11,144 bases of DNA from Flavobacterium psychrophilum (GTDB lineage Bacteria; Bacteroidota; Bacteroidia; Flavobacteriales; Flavobacteriaceae). Below the pieces are notes generated by a model. It made no database searches. It had not been told where the DNA came from and worked only from the letters and a program-made list of their open reading frames with translations. This document shows, piece after piece, positions 1 to 8,138 of the stretch. The translations under genes were made by a program, and so were the position numbers. The stretch is from NCBI GenBank assembly GCA_945872245.1, contig CAMBZB010000049.1:1-11144 (forward strand), written 5' to 3'. The stretch's first letter is position 1, and the number at the start of each line of letters is the position of its first letter.

Positions 1-75
1 GGAATCCAAGGAATTCAGGGAATGAATTTGAAATTAAAAGCAAAAAATTTACTAACCATAAATTTCGATGATTAA
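1..75 (+). CDS. C-terminal end of a PLP-dependent ACC deaminase/D-cysteine desulfhydrase family protein (partial)
   Basis: An open frame enters from the left edge and ends at TAA 73-75, giving 24 residues that begin GIQGIQGMN. This resembles the C-terminal 'GG(L/I)QGI.GMN' ending that I associate with flavobacterial 1-aminocyclopropane-1-carboxylate deaminase/D-cysteine desulfhydrase proteins, pyridoxal-phosphate enzymes that deaminate small amino acids. The stop overlaps the start of the next gene by 8 bases (ATGATTAA), which indicates translational coupling and supports this being a real gene end. The family call rests on one short motif and on remembered gene order (deaminase, glucosaminidase, hemL), so it is tentative. 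Confidence 0.5.
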   Translation, partial: GIQGIQGMNLKLKAKNLLTINFDD

Positions 76-883
76 AAAAAGTTTTCTTTTTCTTTTGACC
101 ATTCTTATCGTGGGTTGTAACCCGGGTAAATCGGTGATTCAAACTACCAAAAATGGTACTTCTTCAGGCGTTACTAAATCAAGAAAAACGAGTTCAAATA
201 ATCCAAAATCCGAGACACTTGAAGCAACAAGTCGAGTAAAAGTAAGCCCGGAAATGGTTTTGGACTACATTAAAAATTATAAAACGGTAGCACAAGCCAA
301 TATGAAAAAATATGGCATTCCGGCAAGCATCATTTTAGGTCAAGCCCTATTGGAATCGGGTTCAGGAACAGGAACTTTATGTGTACAGGCAAATAATCAT
401 TTTGGCATCAAATGCGGGAGTGATTGGTCAGGTCAATCCGTAAAATACAACGATGATGCTATAGATGAATGTTTTAGAAAATACAAAAACCCTTATGATT
501 CTTTCAGCGATCATTCACTATTTTTAACGTCCAAAAAAAGATATGCAAATCTTTTTAATTTAGACCAAAACGATTATAAAGCATGGGCGACGGGATTAAA
601 AGAAGCCGGATATGCCACAGATTCCTTGTATCCTTCAAAATTAATCACCCTGATAGAGAAATATCAATTGTATCAATATGATGAAAAGGACAATTCGTAT
701 CATCCAAATCATGAGAGAACAATCAAGCAAAACTTGAAATTTGACAGTCACATAGTGGCAAAAGGAGATACCTTGTATTCTATTTCTAAAAAATACAACA
801 TTCCTATTGATGATTTAAAAAGAAACAACAGGCTTGAAAACGATGCTCTAGCCATTGGGCAAACCATAAATATATTAAAATAA
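68..883 (+). CDS. Glucosaminidase lipoprotein with C-terminal LysM domain
   Basis: Predicted peptidoglycan hydrolase (glycoside hydrolase 73-type glucosaminidase) that cleaves the glycan backbone of the cell wall. Residues 1-16 form a lipoprotein signal peptide with lipobox IVGC, so Cys17 would be lipidated and the protein membrane-anchored facing the periplasm. Residues 20-60 are a Ser/Thr/Lys-rich linker. The catalytic domain spans about 62-200 and carries the typical [10 protein letters not shown] motif, with Glu96 the likely acid catalyst, followed by NNHFGIKC. Residues 228-270 form one LysM repeat ([18 protein letters not shown]), which binds peptidoglycan. The ATG overlaps the stop of the upstream gene by 8 bases, and hemL starts 5 bases downstream, so it sits inside an operon. 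It is 271 residues and looks intact. Its exact bond specificity cannot be told from sequence. Confidence 0.9.
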   Translation: MIKKSFLFLLTILIVGCNPGKSVIQTTKNGTSSGVTKSRKTSSNNPKSETLEATSRVKVSPEMVLDYIKNYKTVAQANMKKYGIPASIILGQALLESGSGTGTLCVQANNHFGIKCGSDWSGQSVKYNDDAIDECFRKYKNPYDSFSDHSLFLTSKKRYANLFNLDQNDYKAWATGLKEAGYATDSLYPSKLITLIEKYQLYQYDEKDNSYHPNHERTIKQNLKFDSHIVAKGDTLYSISKKYNIPIDDLKRNNRLENDALAIGQTINILK

Positions 884-888
884 TAAAA

Positions 889-2175
889 ATGTTATATCAA
901 AGAAGCAGTCAGCTTTTTGCTGAAGCAGAAAAAGTAATTCCAGGTGGCGTAAATTCTCCTGTTCGAGCATTTAAAGCCGTTGGCGGAAGCCCTATTTTTG
1001 TCAAAAGTGCCAAAGGTGCTTACTTGTTTGATGAAGATGGAAATAAATTAATCGACTACATCAATTCTTGGGGACCCATGATTTTAGGTCACGCCTACGA
1101 ACCTGTGGTACAAGCCGTGATCGAAAAAGCCAAACTAGGAACTTCCTTTGGCATGCCTACAGAATTGGAAACCCAAATTGCGGCTTTGGCCGTTTCGATG
1201 GTACCTAATGTTGACAAAATCAGATTTGTAAATTCGGGTACAGAAGCATGTATGAGTGCAGTTCGGTTAGCCCGTGGGTTTACCAAAAAAGATAAAATCA
1301 TAAAATTTGCCGGTTGCTATCACGGCCATTCCGATTCTTTTTTGATTCAAGCCGGAAGTGGTGCCGTTACTTTTGGGACACCCAATAGTCCTGGTGTGAC
1401 AGCAGGAACCGCAAGGGACACTTTGCTGGCAAAATACAACGACTTAGAAAATGTGGCCCAATTAATAGCTGCTAATAAAAACGAAATTGCAGCCATAATT
1501 ATTGAACCGGTCGCTGGAAATATGGGTTGTATCCCTCCGAACAAAGGATTCCTGGAAGGATTAAGACAACTGTGCACCGACAATGGAATCCTGCTAATTT
1601 TTGATGAGGTAATGACAGGGTTCCGATTGGCTAAAGGCGGCGTTCAAGAATTATTCAATATCAAAGCCGATATTGTTTGCTTCGGAAAAGTAATTGGAGG
1701 CGGTTTGCCTGTAGGAGCTTTTGCCGCGAGAAACGAAATCATGAATTATCTGGCACCATTAGGTCCGGTTTATCAAGCGGGAACCTTATCCGGAAATCCA
1801 TTGGCAATGGCAGCAGGATTAGCCATGCTACAAGCTTTGGACACTGATAGTGCAATTTTCAAAAGATTAGAAGAAAAAACAGCCTATTTAGCCGCCGGAA
1901 TGGATCAAGTTTTAAAGGCAAACAAGGTGGATTTTACCATTAACCGAATTGGTTCCATGATTTCGGTACATTTTGATGCTGCTCCGGTTATCGATTTTCA
2001 AAGTGCTGCAAAAGGAGACAATGAAACCTTCAAAAAATTCTTTCACGGTTTATTGAAAGAAGGGATTTATATTGCACCATCAGCTTATGAAACTTGGTTC
2101 ATCACCGATGCGCTTTCTTATGAGGATTTGGATTTCACCATTCGGGCCATAGATAGGGTTTCTAAAACTTTTTAA
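889..2175 (+). CDS. hemL: Glutamate-1-semialdehyde 2,1-aminomutase
   Basis: Cytoplasmic PLP enzyme that converts glutamate-1-semialdehyde to 5-aminolevulinate, the committed precursor of heme and other tetrapyrroles in the C5 pathway. It is 428 residues, the usual family length. Visible class-III aminotransferase hallmarks are the start motif [18 protein letters not shown] (115-120) for cofactor phosphate binding, [17 protein letters not shown] (203-212), [11 protein letters not shown] with Asp239 contacting the pyridine nitrogen, and [14 protein letters not shown] with Lys267 as the Schiff-base lysine. The ATG lies 5 bases after the glucosaminidase stop with no Shine-Dalgarno sequence, as is usual in Bacteroidota, so it is probably cotranscribed. 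The link between a wall hydrolase and heme synthesis seems to be genomic habit rather than shared pathway. The gene looks intact. Confidence 0.97.
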   Translation: MLYQRSSQLFAEAEKVIPGGVNSPVRAFKAVGGSPIFVKSAKGAYLFDEDGNKLIDYINSWGPMILGHAYEPVVQAVIEKAKLGTSFGMPTELETQIAALAVSMVPNVDKIRFVNSGTEACMSAVRLARGFTKKDKIIKFAGCYHGHSDSFLIQAGSGAVTFGTPNSPGVTAGTARDTLLAKYNDLENVAQLIAANKNEIAAIIIEPVAGNMGCIPPNKGFLEGLRQLCTDNGILLIFDEVMTGFRLAKGGVQELFNIKADIVCFGKVIGGGLPVGAFAARNEIMNYLAPLGPVYQAGTLSGNPLAMAAGLAMLQALDTDSAIFKRLEEKTAYLAAGMDQVLKANKVDFTINRIGSMISVHFDAAPVIDFQSAAKGDNETFKKFFHGLLKEGIYIAPSAYETWFITDALSYEDLDFTIRAIDRVSKTF

Positions 2176-2196
2176 TGACAAAGTTTTATTTGTCAT
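2175..2196. terminator. Possible weak convergent terminator hairpin
   Basis: A perfect 8-bp inverted repeat, ATGACAAA (2175-2182) and TTTGTCAT (2189-2196), with a 6-base loop sits directly after the hemL stop and 21 bases before the end of the convergent outer membrane protein gene. It is AT-rich and has no clear T-run on either side, so it is a weak candidate for ending either transcript. Confidence 0.3.
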
Positions 2197-2217
2197 AAAT
2201 TATGAACCCACAATTAG

Positions 2218-4965
2218 TTAATCTAGATTGTCGTCCTTTAGCTTAGAATACCTTTTTTTTACAAAATTACCCATTTTATAGGACAAAGAAAACATGGCAT
2301 AGCGTTTTAAAACCGTGTTTTCTTCATCTCTGATTGTTGTTGCCGAGATGGTTCTAGTAGCACTTTGGTTTTGATTTAAAACATCATACACCTTTACTTT
2401 TAATATCATTTTTTTATCGAAAAAACCATAGGATAAACTCGTGTTCCATAAATAAAAATCTTTTTTGAAATCATCCGATATGTTAGAGTTGTAAGTATAT
2501 CCAAAATCATTACCCCAAACCCAATTTTGAGGCCAATAGGAAGTAGTCTGTAAATTTATCGTATGCAAAAAGTTAGAAATAGCATCAATCCTATAATTTT
2601 CGTATTTGGTCTCGTTGTAGGTAAATTTATAAGAAGGAGCCAAGGTAAGCAACTCTCCATAATCATAACTTAAATAAATACTTGGTGTCACTCGTACTGA
2701 TTTGGCATTGAACAAAATCGCATTGGTATATCCTTTAACAAAGGAATAATTTCCATTTAGATTCATTCCATAGCGAAAAAAATGAGCTTCTTTTTTTAGA
2801 TTTTGATTCCAGCCACCCCCAATTGATGAAGAATGAGTATCATCAATATTTACATAAGTAGTCGTCTTTTTTCCATTGGCATCGTATACCGAAGTCGACA
2901 CAATTTCATTTTTATAATAATTTGTTTTTAAATTCAAATGGTAACCTGTACGCTTTCTAAAATTATAGTTTTTTAAACTAATACTTCCTGTATGTGTCCC
3001 GCTGGGGTTCAAATCTGGATTTCCTATAATCGTTACTAAAGGATTGGATAAATTCGCCACCGGAATTAATTGTACAGAGGTGGGCAGGTCGTTATTGAAA
3101 TCATATTTTATTGTGAAAAATTTTGACTTATTTATTCGATATCTTATTTGTGCATTGTAGTAAGGAAGAACATATTTTTGACTCAAATTAGTATCTTTAT
3201 TTAAATAAAAAGAATGGTTATCATAATCGACAACCGATGTACTAGAATTAAGAGTAAAAGTGTATTTATTCTTTTCATAGGTTAAGCCCACTTTGGGCCT
3301 AATAGAATTTCGACTAGAATTTGTATAATTGGATTGAAGATCATTTAAGTCTGTATACGATTGTGAACTTGTGTCAAAATCATAGGTTTTCAAATCATTT
3401 ATTTCACTTATCCAATCAAAATCTACCCCTACTCTAACTCGCAACGAATCTGTAATTGGTTCTGTGTATTCAATATCCATTGAATTTGAATTGAAATTAT
3501 TGTTTGTTAAAATGTTTTGATCTCGATCAATATTAGGTCTGTTGTTTTTAAAGAAAACCGTTTTGGACAATGTCAATCCTTCTGAATCAACGGAAGTATA
3601 GCTATTGTTATAAACAAAACTTAGATTACGGAGTTTTTTGCTAAATGTTTTATTCAAGTTTATGGTATTCCCTAAAACTAAATTATCGATTTCTTTATTG
3701 GTTTTTGTGGCACTTTCATTAATAGCTTCTTCTTTATCATTTTTCGTTTTACTGGCAGTAATGAGATTATTGTTCGAATGGGTTTGATTTATATCTGGAG
3801 TTATAACCAACCTTATCGATGGAGTCACTTTATATTCTATTTCAAAATTTGCTTTATTAACCGTTTTCTCATTCTTAGTTTTGGATTCAGATTCTGTGGA
3901 ATTGGCGCCTGTAGGCAAAAAACTGACTTGCTTGGCTTTACTTTCATTGTTATTTATAGTGCTTTTATAATCATAACTCCCCACAGCTTCCATCTTTTTA
4001 TTCCATTGATCCGCATAACTGAATCCTGCAATATTCGATTGCGTTATGCCTTTCCCTGGTAGCGTGGTTGTCTCGGTTTTGCTATTGCGACCTCCGCCCA
4101 TATTATCAAAAACATCATCCATCGAAAACCCAGAGGCATTGATATTATTGGAAGAACCCAACGCGCTAATCTTTTGTTTATTATCGAAAAAATTTAGAAT
4201 AAAACTACTTTCGTAACGCTCATCGGATCCATATCCTCCCAAAAATTTACCAAACGTTCCTTTGTTTTTCTTCTCGTCAATTGTGAAATTAACACTCGAA
4301 AAATCGGAAGTGGATTCCTGTTTTGCTAATTCTTCTTTTTTGGTTTTAAAATCAGAAACTTGTATTTTATTAATAATTTCGGCAGGAAGATTCTTGAGAA
4401 CCATTGCGCCTTCTTTGTCAAAAAAAGGTTTTCCGTTGACTAATACCTGATTCACTTCCTTTCCGTTGATAGTAATTTTTCCTTCATTATCAACTTCAAA
4501 ACCGGGAAGTTCTTTCAATAAAGTCTCAACATTAGAATCAGGACGAACTTTGAAAGAGGAAGCATTATATTCTAGAGTATCTTTTTTTATTTTGATAGGA
4601 ATATCTTTTACAACAACAACTTCATCTAAAGTATAAGAATTACTCAACAAGTATATTTTACCAAAATCCTTACTATCCTTAAGGTCCGTATGTTCTTCTA
4701 CAAAGGTTTGATATCCAGTTTGATTTACTTTTAGTAAAACAGGGGCGTCATATTTTCTGGTATTAATTTTAAACAATCCTTTTTTATCTGTAGCAGTAAA
4801 TTCAATTATTGTGGAGTCTTTTACATTTGAAAAATATACTGTAGCGGATTCAAGAGGCAATTGAGTATTGATATCCAAAACGGTTCCGCTGAGGCTAATA
4901 TCATTTTGAGCAAAAGTGGTAATTGAAAAGAAAAAAAACAGAAGTAAACGAAAAAAATTTGACAT
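2218..4965 (-). CDS. Outer membrane beta-barrel protein with carboxypeptidase regulatory-like and plug-like domains
   Basis: A 915-residue TonB-receptor-like outer membrane protein of the Bacteroidota 'outer membrane beta-barrel family' (PF14905 type). I take ATG 4965 rather than the upstream in-frame ATG at 4995, because it gives a proper signal peptide, MSNFFRLLLFFFFSITTFAQ, with cleavage after Gln20. Residues 24-110 look like a carboxypeptidase regulatory-like beta-sandwich (SGTVLDINTQLPLESATVYF, then FKINT, GYQTF). Residues 120-215 are plug-like, with LPGFEV near 153, GKEVNQVLVNGKPFF near 168-182 and NLPAEIINKIQV. The remainder alternates amphipathic strands typical of a barrel and ends in RYAMFSLSYKMGNF plus a charged tail. 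The substrate is unknown; no SusD-like or GLPGLI-type partner is in the window. It is preceded by the der terminator, so it is probably transcribed on its own. Confidence 0.88.
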   Translation of the reverse strand: MSNFFRLLLFFFFSITTFAQNDISLSGTVLDINTQLPLESATVYFSNVKDSTIIEFTATDKKGLFKINTRKYDAPVLLKVNQTGYQTFVEEHTDLKDSKDFGKIYLLSNSYTLDEVVVVKDIPIKIKKDTLEYNASSFKVRPDSNVETLLKELPGFEVDNEGKITINGKEVNQVLVNGKPFFDKEGAMVLKNLPAEIINKIQVSDFKTKKEELAKQESTSDFSSVNFTIDEKKNKGTFGKFLGGYGSDERYESSFILNFFDNKQKISALGSSNNINASGFSMDDVFDNMGGGRNSKTETTTLPGKGITQSNIAGFSYADQWNKKMEAVGSYDYKSTINNNESKAKQVSFLPTGANSTESESKTKNEKTVNKANFEIEYKVTPSIRLVITPDINQTHSNNNLITASKTKNDKEEAINESATKTNKEIDNLVLGNTINLNKTFSKKLRNLSFVYNNSYTSVDSEGLTLSKTVFFKNNRPNIDRDQNILTNNNFNSNSMDIEYTEPITDSLRVRVGVDFDWISEINDLKTYDFDTSSQSYTDLNDLQSNYTNSSRNSIRPKVGLTYEKNKYTFTLNSSTSVVDYDNHSFYLNKDTNLSQKYVLPYYNAQIRYRINKSKFFTIKYDFNNDLPTSVQLIPVANLSNPLVTIIGNPDLNPSGTHTGSISLKNYNFRKRTGYHLNLKTNYYKNEIVSTSVYDANGKKTTTYVNIDDTHSSSIGGGWNQNLKKEAHFFRYGMNLNGNYSFVKGYTNAILFNAKSVRVTPSIYLSYDYGELLTLAPSYKFTYNETKYENYRIDAISNFLHTINLQTTSYWPQNWVWGNDFGYTYNSNISDDFKKDFYLWNTSLSYGFFDKKMILKVKVYDVLNQNQSATRTISATTIRDEENTVLKRYAMFSLSYKMGNFVKKRYSKLKDDNLD

Positions 4966-5106
4966 ATAAAAAAATAGACTATTGCTAAGACCCAATCTGA
5001 ATGAAAAGGTTTAAAGATAAATTATTTTATTATTTAATAGCGAATAGCAATAAATAATTGTCCACTAGTTTAAACTAAATATATTGCCTACCTGTATTAA
5101 CTTTAG

Positions 5107-5114
5107 CAAAATTA
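5107..5114 (-). promoter_or_regulatory. Candidate -7 promoter element for the outer membrane protein gene
   Basis: The minus strand reads TAATTTTG here, matching the Bacteroidota -7 consensus TAnnTTTG. It lies between the der terminator and the outer membrane protein start, and would give a leader of roughly 135-140 bases. I see no clear TTTG -33 element at the expected spacing, so this is only a candidate. Confidence 0.3.
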
Positions 5115-5150
5115 CAATTGGTATAATTACCGAAGAATTTTACATTAATT

Positions 5151-5180
5151 ACAAAAGCAAAAAATCCCGATTGCTCGGGA
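5151..5180 (-). terminator. Rho-independent terminator of der
   Basis: On the minus strand, 7 bases past the der stop, a 6-bp GC-rich stem (TCCCGA 5175-5180 with TCGGGA 5165-5170, loop GCAA) is followed by TTTTTTGCTTTT. This is a standard intrinsic terminator and separates der from the outer membrane protein gene downstream. Confidence 0.8.
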
Positions 5181-5187
5181 CTATTTT

Positions 5188-6498
5188 TTATTTTTCTCTA
5201 ATATAAATATCTATTGGCACTCCTGAAAAGTCCCATTTTTCTCTGATTTTATTTTCTAAATACCGTTTGTAAGGTTCCTTTACATATTGCGGCATATTGG
5301 CAAAAAACACAAATTGTGGCGTTGGCGTTGGCAACTGCATACAATATTTAATTTTTACGTATTTCCCTTTGGTGGCGGGTGGCGGATAAGCCTCAATCAC
5401 TTTCAACATGAATTCGTTGAATTTTGAAGTCGCAATACGTTGTTGTCTGTTTTCATATACTTGAACCGTTGCTTCCAATGCTTTCAACAATCGTTGTTTT
5501 GTCAATGCCGAAACAAAAAGAATGGGTACATCAGTAAAAGGCATTAATTCTTCCCTGATTTTAGCTTCGTAATCACGGGTTGACATCGTGTCTTTTTCGA
5601 CCAAGTCCCACTTGTTGACCAAAATCACCACACCTTTTCGGTTTTTTTCGGCCAACCAAAATATACTTTGGTCTTGTCCTTCAAATCCTCGTGTGGCATC
5701 TATAATCAGGATGCAAATATCGGCGTGCTCAATGGCTCGAACGGAACGCATCACCGAGTAAAACTCTAGATCTTCCTTCACTTTCGCTTTGCGGCGAATT
5801 CCGGCTGTATCAACCAAGTTGAATTCAAAACCAAAACGGTCAAATTTAGTATCAATGGCATCACGGGTTGTTCCCGCAATGTCAGTTACCATAAAACGTT
5901 CTTTGCCAATCAAGGCATTTATAAAACTTGATTTTCCGGCATTAGGACGACCTACAACCGCAAAACGAGGCAACACGATTTCTTCTTGAACCGGTTCTGG
6001 TTTCACTGGAAAAGAATCAATCAATGCATCCAACAAATCGCCTGTTCCACTTCCGGAAATACTGGCAAACGTATAATATTCGCCTAAACCAAGGTTGTAA
6101 AATTCTACTGCATCTTTCTCACGCATGGCATTATCGACCTTATTCACAGCCAGTAAAACCGGTTTTTTTACTTTACGCAACAATCTGGCAACTATATCAT
6201 CCATCGGCGTAATTCCTTCTTCGACGTCAACCACAAAAATAATGACATCGGCTTCATCAATAGCCAATTCGACTTGTTTGCGAATTTCACCTTCAAAAAT
6301 GTCATCCGATCCGCGAACGTAACCCCCAGTGTCAATCACAGAAAATTCCTTTCCGTTCCATTCGCTCTTTCCGTAGTTTCTATCTCGGGTCACGCCCGAA
6401 ACCGAATCTACAATAGCTTCTCTTCGTTGTATCAATCGATTAAAAAGCGTCGATTTTCCTACGTTTGGTCTTCCTACAATGGCTACAATGTTGTTCAT
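5188..6498 (-). CDS. der: Ribosome biogenesis GTPase Der (EngA)
   Basis: Essential cytoplasmic GTPase with two tandem G domains, needed for late assembly of the 50S ribosomal subunit. Domain 1 shows the P-loop GRPNVGKS (9-16), DTGG (56-59) and NKVD (119-122). Domain 2 shows GRPNAGKS (183-190), DTAG (230-233) and NKWD (295-298). A C-terminal KH-like domain (about 345-436) contains [15 protein letters not shown] and ends [10 protein letters not shown]. At 436 residues it is normal length and every G motif is intact. It lies downstream of era in the same direction with a 178-base gap; whether they share a transcript is unclear, because the gap holds a weak hairpin, a TACCTTTG promoter match and a palindromic repeat reaching almost to the ATG. 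Confidence 0.97.
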   Translation of the reverse strand: MNNIVAIVGRPNVGKSTLFNRLIQRREAIVDSVSGVTRDRNYGKSEWNGKEFSVIDTGGYVRGSDDIFEGEIRKQVELAIDEADVIIFVVDVEEGITPMDDIVARLLRKVKKPVLLAVNKVDNAMREKDAVEFYNLGLGEYYTFASISGSGTGDLLDALIDSFPVKPEPVQEEIVLPRFAVVGRPNAGKSSFINALIGKERFMVTDIAGTTRDAIDTKFDRFGFEFNLVDTAGIRRKAKVKEDLEFYSVMRSVRAIEHADICILIIDATRGFEGQDQSIFWLAEKNRKGVVILVNKWDLVEKDTMSTRDYEAKIREELMPFTDVPILFVSALTKQRLLKALEATVQVYENRQQRIATSKFNEFMLKVIEAYPPPATKGKYVKIKYCMQLPTPTPQFVFFANMPQYVKEPYKRYLENKIREKWDFSGVPIDIYIREK

Positions 6499-6500
6499 AT

Positions 6501-6560
6501 TTCAGATTTAAGACCTGTCTGCCGACAGGCAGGTTGCGGATTTAAGATTGCAGATATTTG
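6501..6560. repeat. Palindromic repeat with flanking short direct repeats in the der leader
   Basis: Positions 6513-6534 form an imperfect 22-base palindrome: 9 paired positions including one G-T, built from CCTG/CAGG units around CCGA. It is flanked on both sides by GATTTAAGA (6505-6513) and GGATTTAAGATTGCAGAT (6538-6555). The GC-rich core contrasts with its AT-rich surroundings, and its edge is only a few bases from the der start codon. I recall similar CCTGYCTGCCGRCAGG elements scattered in Flavobacteriia genomes, but only one copy is in this window, so the dispersed-repeat call is inference. Confidence 0.55.
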
Positions 6561-6616
6561 GTAACCAAAATCATTCCTCTTAAAATGCAAACAATAAGGT
6601 ATTTTTAATTTTTTTG

Positions 6617-6624
6617 CAAAGGTA
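6617..6624 (-). promoter_or_regulatory. Candidate -7 promoter element for der
   Basis: The minus strand reads TACCTTTG, an exact match to TAnnTTTG, in the gap between era and der. It would start a leader of about 110-115 bases that includes the palindromic repeat. No convincing -33 TTTG is visible. Confidence 0.4.
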
Positions 6625-6647
6625 GTTTTAATAAATGGATTTTTTAA

Positions 6648-6675
6648 TTTTTAGAACTTTCCGAGAGTCTAAAAA
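6648..6675 (-). terminator. Possible weak terminator after era
   Basis: A perfect 8-bp inverted repeat TTTTTAGA (6648-6655) and TCTAAAAA (6668-6675), with a 12-base loop, begins 1 base after the era stop. On the minus strand it is followed by TTAAAAAATCC. The stem is AT-rich, and much of the T-run lies inside it, so it may end only some transcripts. Confidence 0.35.
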
Positions 6676-6676
6676 T

Positions 6677-7558
6677 CTAGTTATTGTATCCAAAACGCTT
6701 TAACATATTTGCGTTGCTTCTCCAGTTTTTGTTCACTTTTACATACAATTCGATATGGATTTGCTTTCCGAAAAATTTCTCCAAGTCAGCACGGGCTTCC
6801 ATTCCTACTTGTTTTAGGGCAGCTCCTTTGTGACCAATGATGATTCCTTTTTGGGTTTCGCGTTCCACCATAATCAGAGAACGAATTCGGATGATGTTTT
6901 CATCTTCAAAAAATTCTTCAGTTACGATTTCGACTGCATAGGGAATTTCTTTGCTGTAATTGATTAAGATTTTCTCGCGAATGGTTTCGTTTACGAAGAA
7001 ACGTTCGGGTTTGTCGGTCAATTGATCTTTTGGATAATAAGCCGGAGATTCCGGCAACAATTCGATTATTCTTTGGAAAACTTCGGGAACATTAAAATTT
7101 TGCAAGGCGGATATGGGATAAATTTCCGCGTTCGGGACTTTCTCCGTCCAAAAAGCGACTTGGGTTTCTAACTGTTCTTGATTGGAATTGTCAATTTTGT
7201 TCAACAATAACAAAACAGGAATTGCAGAATGTATAATTTTATTAAAAAAAGCCTCATCTTTCAATTCTTGTTCGCCTATTTCAACCATGTAAATCAAAAT
7301 ATCGGCATCTTCAAAAGCAGATTTCACAAAGTTCATCATCGATTCCTGCATTTCGTATGCGGGTTTGATAATACCGGGAGTATCGGACAAAATCAATTGA
7401 AAATCTTCTCCGTTTACAATCCCCAAGATTCTATGTCTTGTGGTCTGTGCTTTTGAAGTAATAATGGATAGTCTTTCGCCAACAAAGGCATTCATCAAGG
7501 TTGATTTTCCAACATTTGGATTCCCGATGATATTTACAAAACCTGCTTTATGTGCCAT
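6677..7558 (-). CDS. era: GTPase Era
   Basis: Essential GTPase that binds the 3' end of 16S rRNA through a KH domain and promotes 30S subunit maturation. The G domain has P-loop GNPNVGKS (12-19), the switch-I region TTRHRILGI, DTPG (59-62), NKID (120-123) and the SAL motif near 150. The C-terminal KH domain (about 200-290) contains IIIGHKGAALKQVG, with GHKG at 242-245, and the ending VKVNKNWRSNANMLKRFGYNN. At 293 residues it is normal and intact. It lies upstream of der on the same strand. An intrinsic terminator sits only 25 bases ahead of its ATG with no other gene between, so its expression probably involves read-through or a promoter overlapping that hairpin. Confidence 0.97.
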   Translation of the reverse strand: MAHKAGFVNIIGNPNVGKSTLMNAFVGERLSIITSKAQTTRHRILGIVNGEDFQLILSDTPGIIKPAYEMQESMMNFVKSAFEDADILIYMVEIGEQELKDEAFFNKIIHSAIPVLLLLNKIDNSNQEQLETQVAFWTEKVPNAEIYPISALQNFNVPEVFQRIIELLPESPAYYPKDQLTDKPERFFVNETIREKILINYSKEIPYAVEIVTEEFFEDENIIRIRSLIMVERETQKGIIIGHKGAALKQVGMEARADLEKFFGKQIHIELYVKVNKNWRSNANMLKRFGYNN

Positions 7559-7582
7559 ACTGTTGTTCTTTATACTAATAAC

Positions 7583-7610
7583 AAAAAAGCCACTCTTTTC
7601 AGAATGGCTT
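7583..7610 (-). terminator. Strong intrinsic terminator just upstream of era
   Basis: On the minus strand a 10-bp stem (AAGCCATTCT with AGAGTGGCTT, one U-G pair) closes a GAAA tetraloop and runs into TTTTTT. The pairing is better on the minus strand, where the + strand C-A mismatch becomes G-U, so it acts in that direction. It ends 25 bases before the era ATG. No recognisable intact minus-strand gene precedes it within 700 bases. Confidence 0.8.
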
Positions 7611-7772
7611 ACTTAGTAGACTATTCAGACCAAATATCGAACAATTTGCTAGAAGATTTCGATAAGTTATTGAAGTGGTTTAAACTTATTTGGTAAATAA
7701 AAAAGGGTTGACGAAATTTGTGTTGCAAAACATAATAATTTCAAAACCAATTCTTATTTACATTGTACTCGA

Positions 7773-7780
7773 CAAAGATA
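7773..7780 (-). promoter_or_regulatory. Candidate -7 promoter element reading toward the era terminator
   Basis: The minus strand reads TATCTTTG, an exact TAnnTTTG match. Transcription would start near 7767 and run about 180 bases to the terminator at 7583-7610, or about 210 bases to the era start if it reads through. The -33 position offers only GTTA, a partial match. Confidence 0.4.
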
Positions 7781-7805
7781 CAATAAAATTTGAAATTGTA
7801 ACTTA

Positions 7806-7820
7806 TTTGCCTTTGGCAAA
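7806..7820. repeat. Short inverted repeat
   Basis: TTTGCC (7806-7811) and GGCAAA (7815-7820) form a 6-bp stem with a TTT loop, just upstream of the minus-strand promoter candidate at 7773-7780. It could be an operator or chance; there is no T-run for termination. Confidence 0.3.
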
Positions 7821-7872
7821 AAGAGATGGTAGATTCAACAACTAAATGCAGTTCTTTACAAGTTAAAAACAG

Positions 7873-7974
7873 GGTCTCAGCATAACAGGCCATTCTACAA
7901 TGACTGCTCTTGAACTTTATTTGAGAGATATTGATGCTGAAATATCAGAGGATTATTCTCTTTTACTGGAATAA
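7873..7974 (+). pseudogene. C-terminal scrap of a tyrosine recombinase/integrase
   Basis: The frame ending at TAA 7972-7974 encodes, in its middle, GHSTMTALELYLRDID followed by AEISEDYSLLLE and a stop. GHS(T/S)...(T/A)LE.Y is the C-terminal box of tyrosine site-specific recombinases, where the His-containing 'GH' motif precedes the catalytic Tyr nucleophile by 8-10 residues. The same frame is closed by a stop at 7864-7866, and none of the expected upstream catalytic core (first Arg, Lys, HxxR) is found in any frame nearby, so only the tail survives. The identification rests on about 30 residues. It suggests that a mobile or integrative element once sat here and was mostly deleted. Confidence 0.5.
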
Positions 7975-7980
7975 ATATTA

Positions 7981-8066
7981 TTTAATTTTTTCGATAATTA
8001 AGATAGCTATTTATATAATTAAAACTGCTCAATTAAATAATTCATTTAATTTTTTTCGAAATAGCT
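7981..8066. repeat. Imperfect direct repeat, TTTAATTTTTTCGA...ATAGCT
   Basis: TTTAATTTTTTCGA (7981-7994) followed by ATAGCT (8003-8008) recurs about 64 bases later as TTTAATTTTTTTCGA (8045-8059) followed by ATAGCT (8061-8066). The sequence is AT-rich and low in complexity, so the repeat may be fortuitous, though the shared order of two blocks is suggestive. Confidence 0.35.
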
Positions 8067-8138
8067 TCACAAATTAAGATTATTTCTTAACTTTCTATGA
8101 GGGCTAATTTAGCATATCCAAACAACAAATAAACTTGA

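Noticed and set aside
1095..1583. Minus-strand ORFs of 68 and 78 codons within hemL
   Set aside because: Shadows of the strongly conserved hemL coding frame.
3778..4450. Plus-strand ORFs inside the outer membrane protein gene
   Set aside because: Antisense shadows with no recognisable domains; the opposite strand carries a long coherent protein.
4966..4995. Upstream in-frame ATG (4995) adding 10 residues to the outer membrane protein
   Set aside because: The extension MGLSNSLFFY spoils the signal peptide; starting at 4965 gives a clean Sec signal ending TTFAQ.
5789..6564. Overlapping plus-strand ORFs across der
   Set aside because: Antisense to all the conserved Der G motifs; one even runs through the palindromic repeat.
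7604..7696. 30-codon plus-strand ORF starting MAYLVDYSDQISNN
   Set aside because: Its start lies inside the minus-strand terminator hairpin; no family likeness and no ribosome-binding or promoter signal, so it is likely a chance ORF.
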